A stretch of 15,469 nt of DNA from Lentzea sp. (GTDB taxonomy: Bacteria > Actinomycetota > Actinomycetes > Mycobacteriales > Pseudonocardiaceae), in NCBI GenBank assembly GCA_030146905.1, contig JASLAV010000909.1, positions 1 to 15,469 of the forward strand, in the 5' to 3' direction. Every line of letters begins with the position of its first letter. The stretch's first letter is position 1. Below are positions 14,978 through 15,469 of this stretch, piece after piece. The position numbers and the translations under genes were made by a program. The notes under the pieces are model-generated. The model was not told the origin of the DNA and did not search any database. It worked only from the letters and a program-made list of their open reading frames with translations.

Positions 14978-15015
14978 TCGTCGGGTCATCACCTGTCCGG
15001 TCGCTCACAGCTCCA

Positions 15016-15030
15016 GGACAGTGGTTGTCC
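15016..15030. promoter_or_regulatory. Dyad GGACA-n5-TGTCC upstream of the DinB-family gene
   Basis: A perfect 5+5 inverted repeat with a five-base centre lies 23 bases before the DinB-family start. It may be an operator or part of the promoter region. It is short and could occur by chance. Confidence 0.3.
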
Positions 15031-15053
15031 GCGAACGGTCATACGGTCGTCGC

Positions 15054-15469
15054 ATGGACTGGAACAAGCAGCTGACGGATCAGCTCGAGTGGCACTGGAA
15101 GGTGCAGCTGCGGCCACGGCTGGAGGGCCTGACCGACGACGAGTACTTCTGGGAACCGGTGTCCGACACGTGGACCGTCCGTCCTCCCGGCACGATCGAC
15201 TGGGAGTACCCGCCGCCGGAGCCCGCGCCGGTCACCACGATCGCGTGGCGGATGGCGCACGTGACGGTCGGCGTGTTCGCCATGCGCTCGGCATCGCACT
15301 TCGGCGGTCCGCCGGCCGATTACGCGACCTGGCAGTTCGCTCGGGGTGCCGATGAGGCGTTGAAGCAGCTCGACGACGCTTACGAGACGTGGATGGACGG
15401 CGCGCGCAAGGCCGACCTCTCGGTTCCCGTGGGGCCGGCGGAGGGGCCGTTCGCGGCGGAGCCCATGGC
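15054..15469 (+). CDS. DinB-superfamily protein (3' end outside window)
   Basis: The frame starts at ATG 15054 (MDWNKQLTDQLEWHWKVQLR) and is open to the right edge, with 138 visible codons. The sequence has the actinobacterial DinB_2 pattern: QLxWHW at residues 10-15 with H14, then RPRLEGLTDDEYFWEPV, a TWTVRP stretch, and a second helix with IAWRMAHV containing H69. DinB-fold proteins are four-helix bundles that hold a metal through conserved histidines. H14 and H69 are candidate ligands and the third may lie beyond the edge. Relatives include mycothiol-dependent enzymes, which suits an actinomycete, but no activity can be assigned here. It is divergent from the PLP-enzyme gene and shares its operator-rich gap. 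Confidence 0.85.
   Translation, partial: MDWNKQLTDQLEWHWKVQLRPRLEGLTDDEYFWEPVSDTWTVRPPGTIDWEYPPPEPAPVTTIAWRMAHVTVGVFAMRSASHFGGPPADYATWQFARGADEALKQLDDAYETWMDGARKADLSVPVGPAEGPFAAEPM

Noticed and set aside
14936..14992. A 19-residue N-terminal extension of the PLP enzyme
   Set aside because: It would translate two operator-like dyads, and family members begin at the MAYDV-type start.

Overview
The window is dense, very GC-rich DNA from an actinomycete. GTG starts, sparse RBS use, an ESX-type (type VII) secretion substrate cassette and a sigma-B/F-like promoter all fit. Gene content suggests a Pseudonocardiales-type organism (Lentzea, Saccharothrix or Actinosynnema-like), but this is inference, because no rRNA or other phylogenetic marker is present. 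I see no tRNA, rRNA, CRISPR array, IS element or phage gene. No gene-free stretch exceeds about 170 bases.

Region 1 (1-5550, minus strand) is the most interesting part. It is a compact cassette of four genes read right to left: a YbaB/EbfC-family protein, a 101-aa EspC-like ESX substrate, a 1473-aa polymorphic toxin and the start of a probable immunity gene that runs off the left edge. The toxin has a WXG-like/helical N-terminal domain, about 680 residues of Ser/Pro/Gly/RPDG repeats, an uncharacterised conserved pre-toxin module and a C-terminal DNA/RNA non-specific endonuclease domain. The EspC-like and toxin genes share one base (TGATG), and the toxin and immunity genes overlap by 29 bases, so translation is likely coupled. 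The immunity candidate resembles the YezG family, known from Firmicutes as the partner of this nuclease class.

Region 2 (5551-9800) starts with an FKBP-type prolyl isomerase (minus strand) that has its own terminator hairpin. Divergent from it is a secreted trypsin-like serine protease with a strong hairpin in its leader and a terminator hairpin after its stop. A secreted beta-propeller-domain protein follows, and then, convergent with it, an EI24/CysZ-like membrane protein.

Region 3 (9800-13790) holds a GNAT acetyltransferase (minus strand), a small divergent lipoprotein, and a YihY/BrkB-family membrane protein in an operon with a 61-aa membrane protein. That operon is preceded by a good sigma-B/F-type promoter. 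A 533-aa multi-pass membrane protein of unknown function lies divergent to it.

Region 4 (13793-15469) holds a fold-type I PLP enzyme of the cysteine-desulfurase-like (VC1184) subfamily, which lacks the usual catalytic Cys motif, and a divergent DinB-family gene cut by the right edge. The 118-base gap between them carries three perfect short dyads that look like operator sites.

Region 1 reads as an interbacterial-competition or self-defence cassette exported by an ESX system encoded elsewhere. The other regions are ordinary actinobacterial chromosome with secreted, membrane and stress-related genes.
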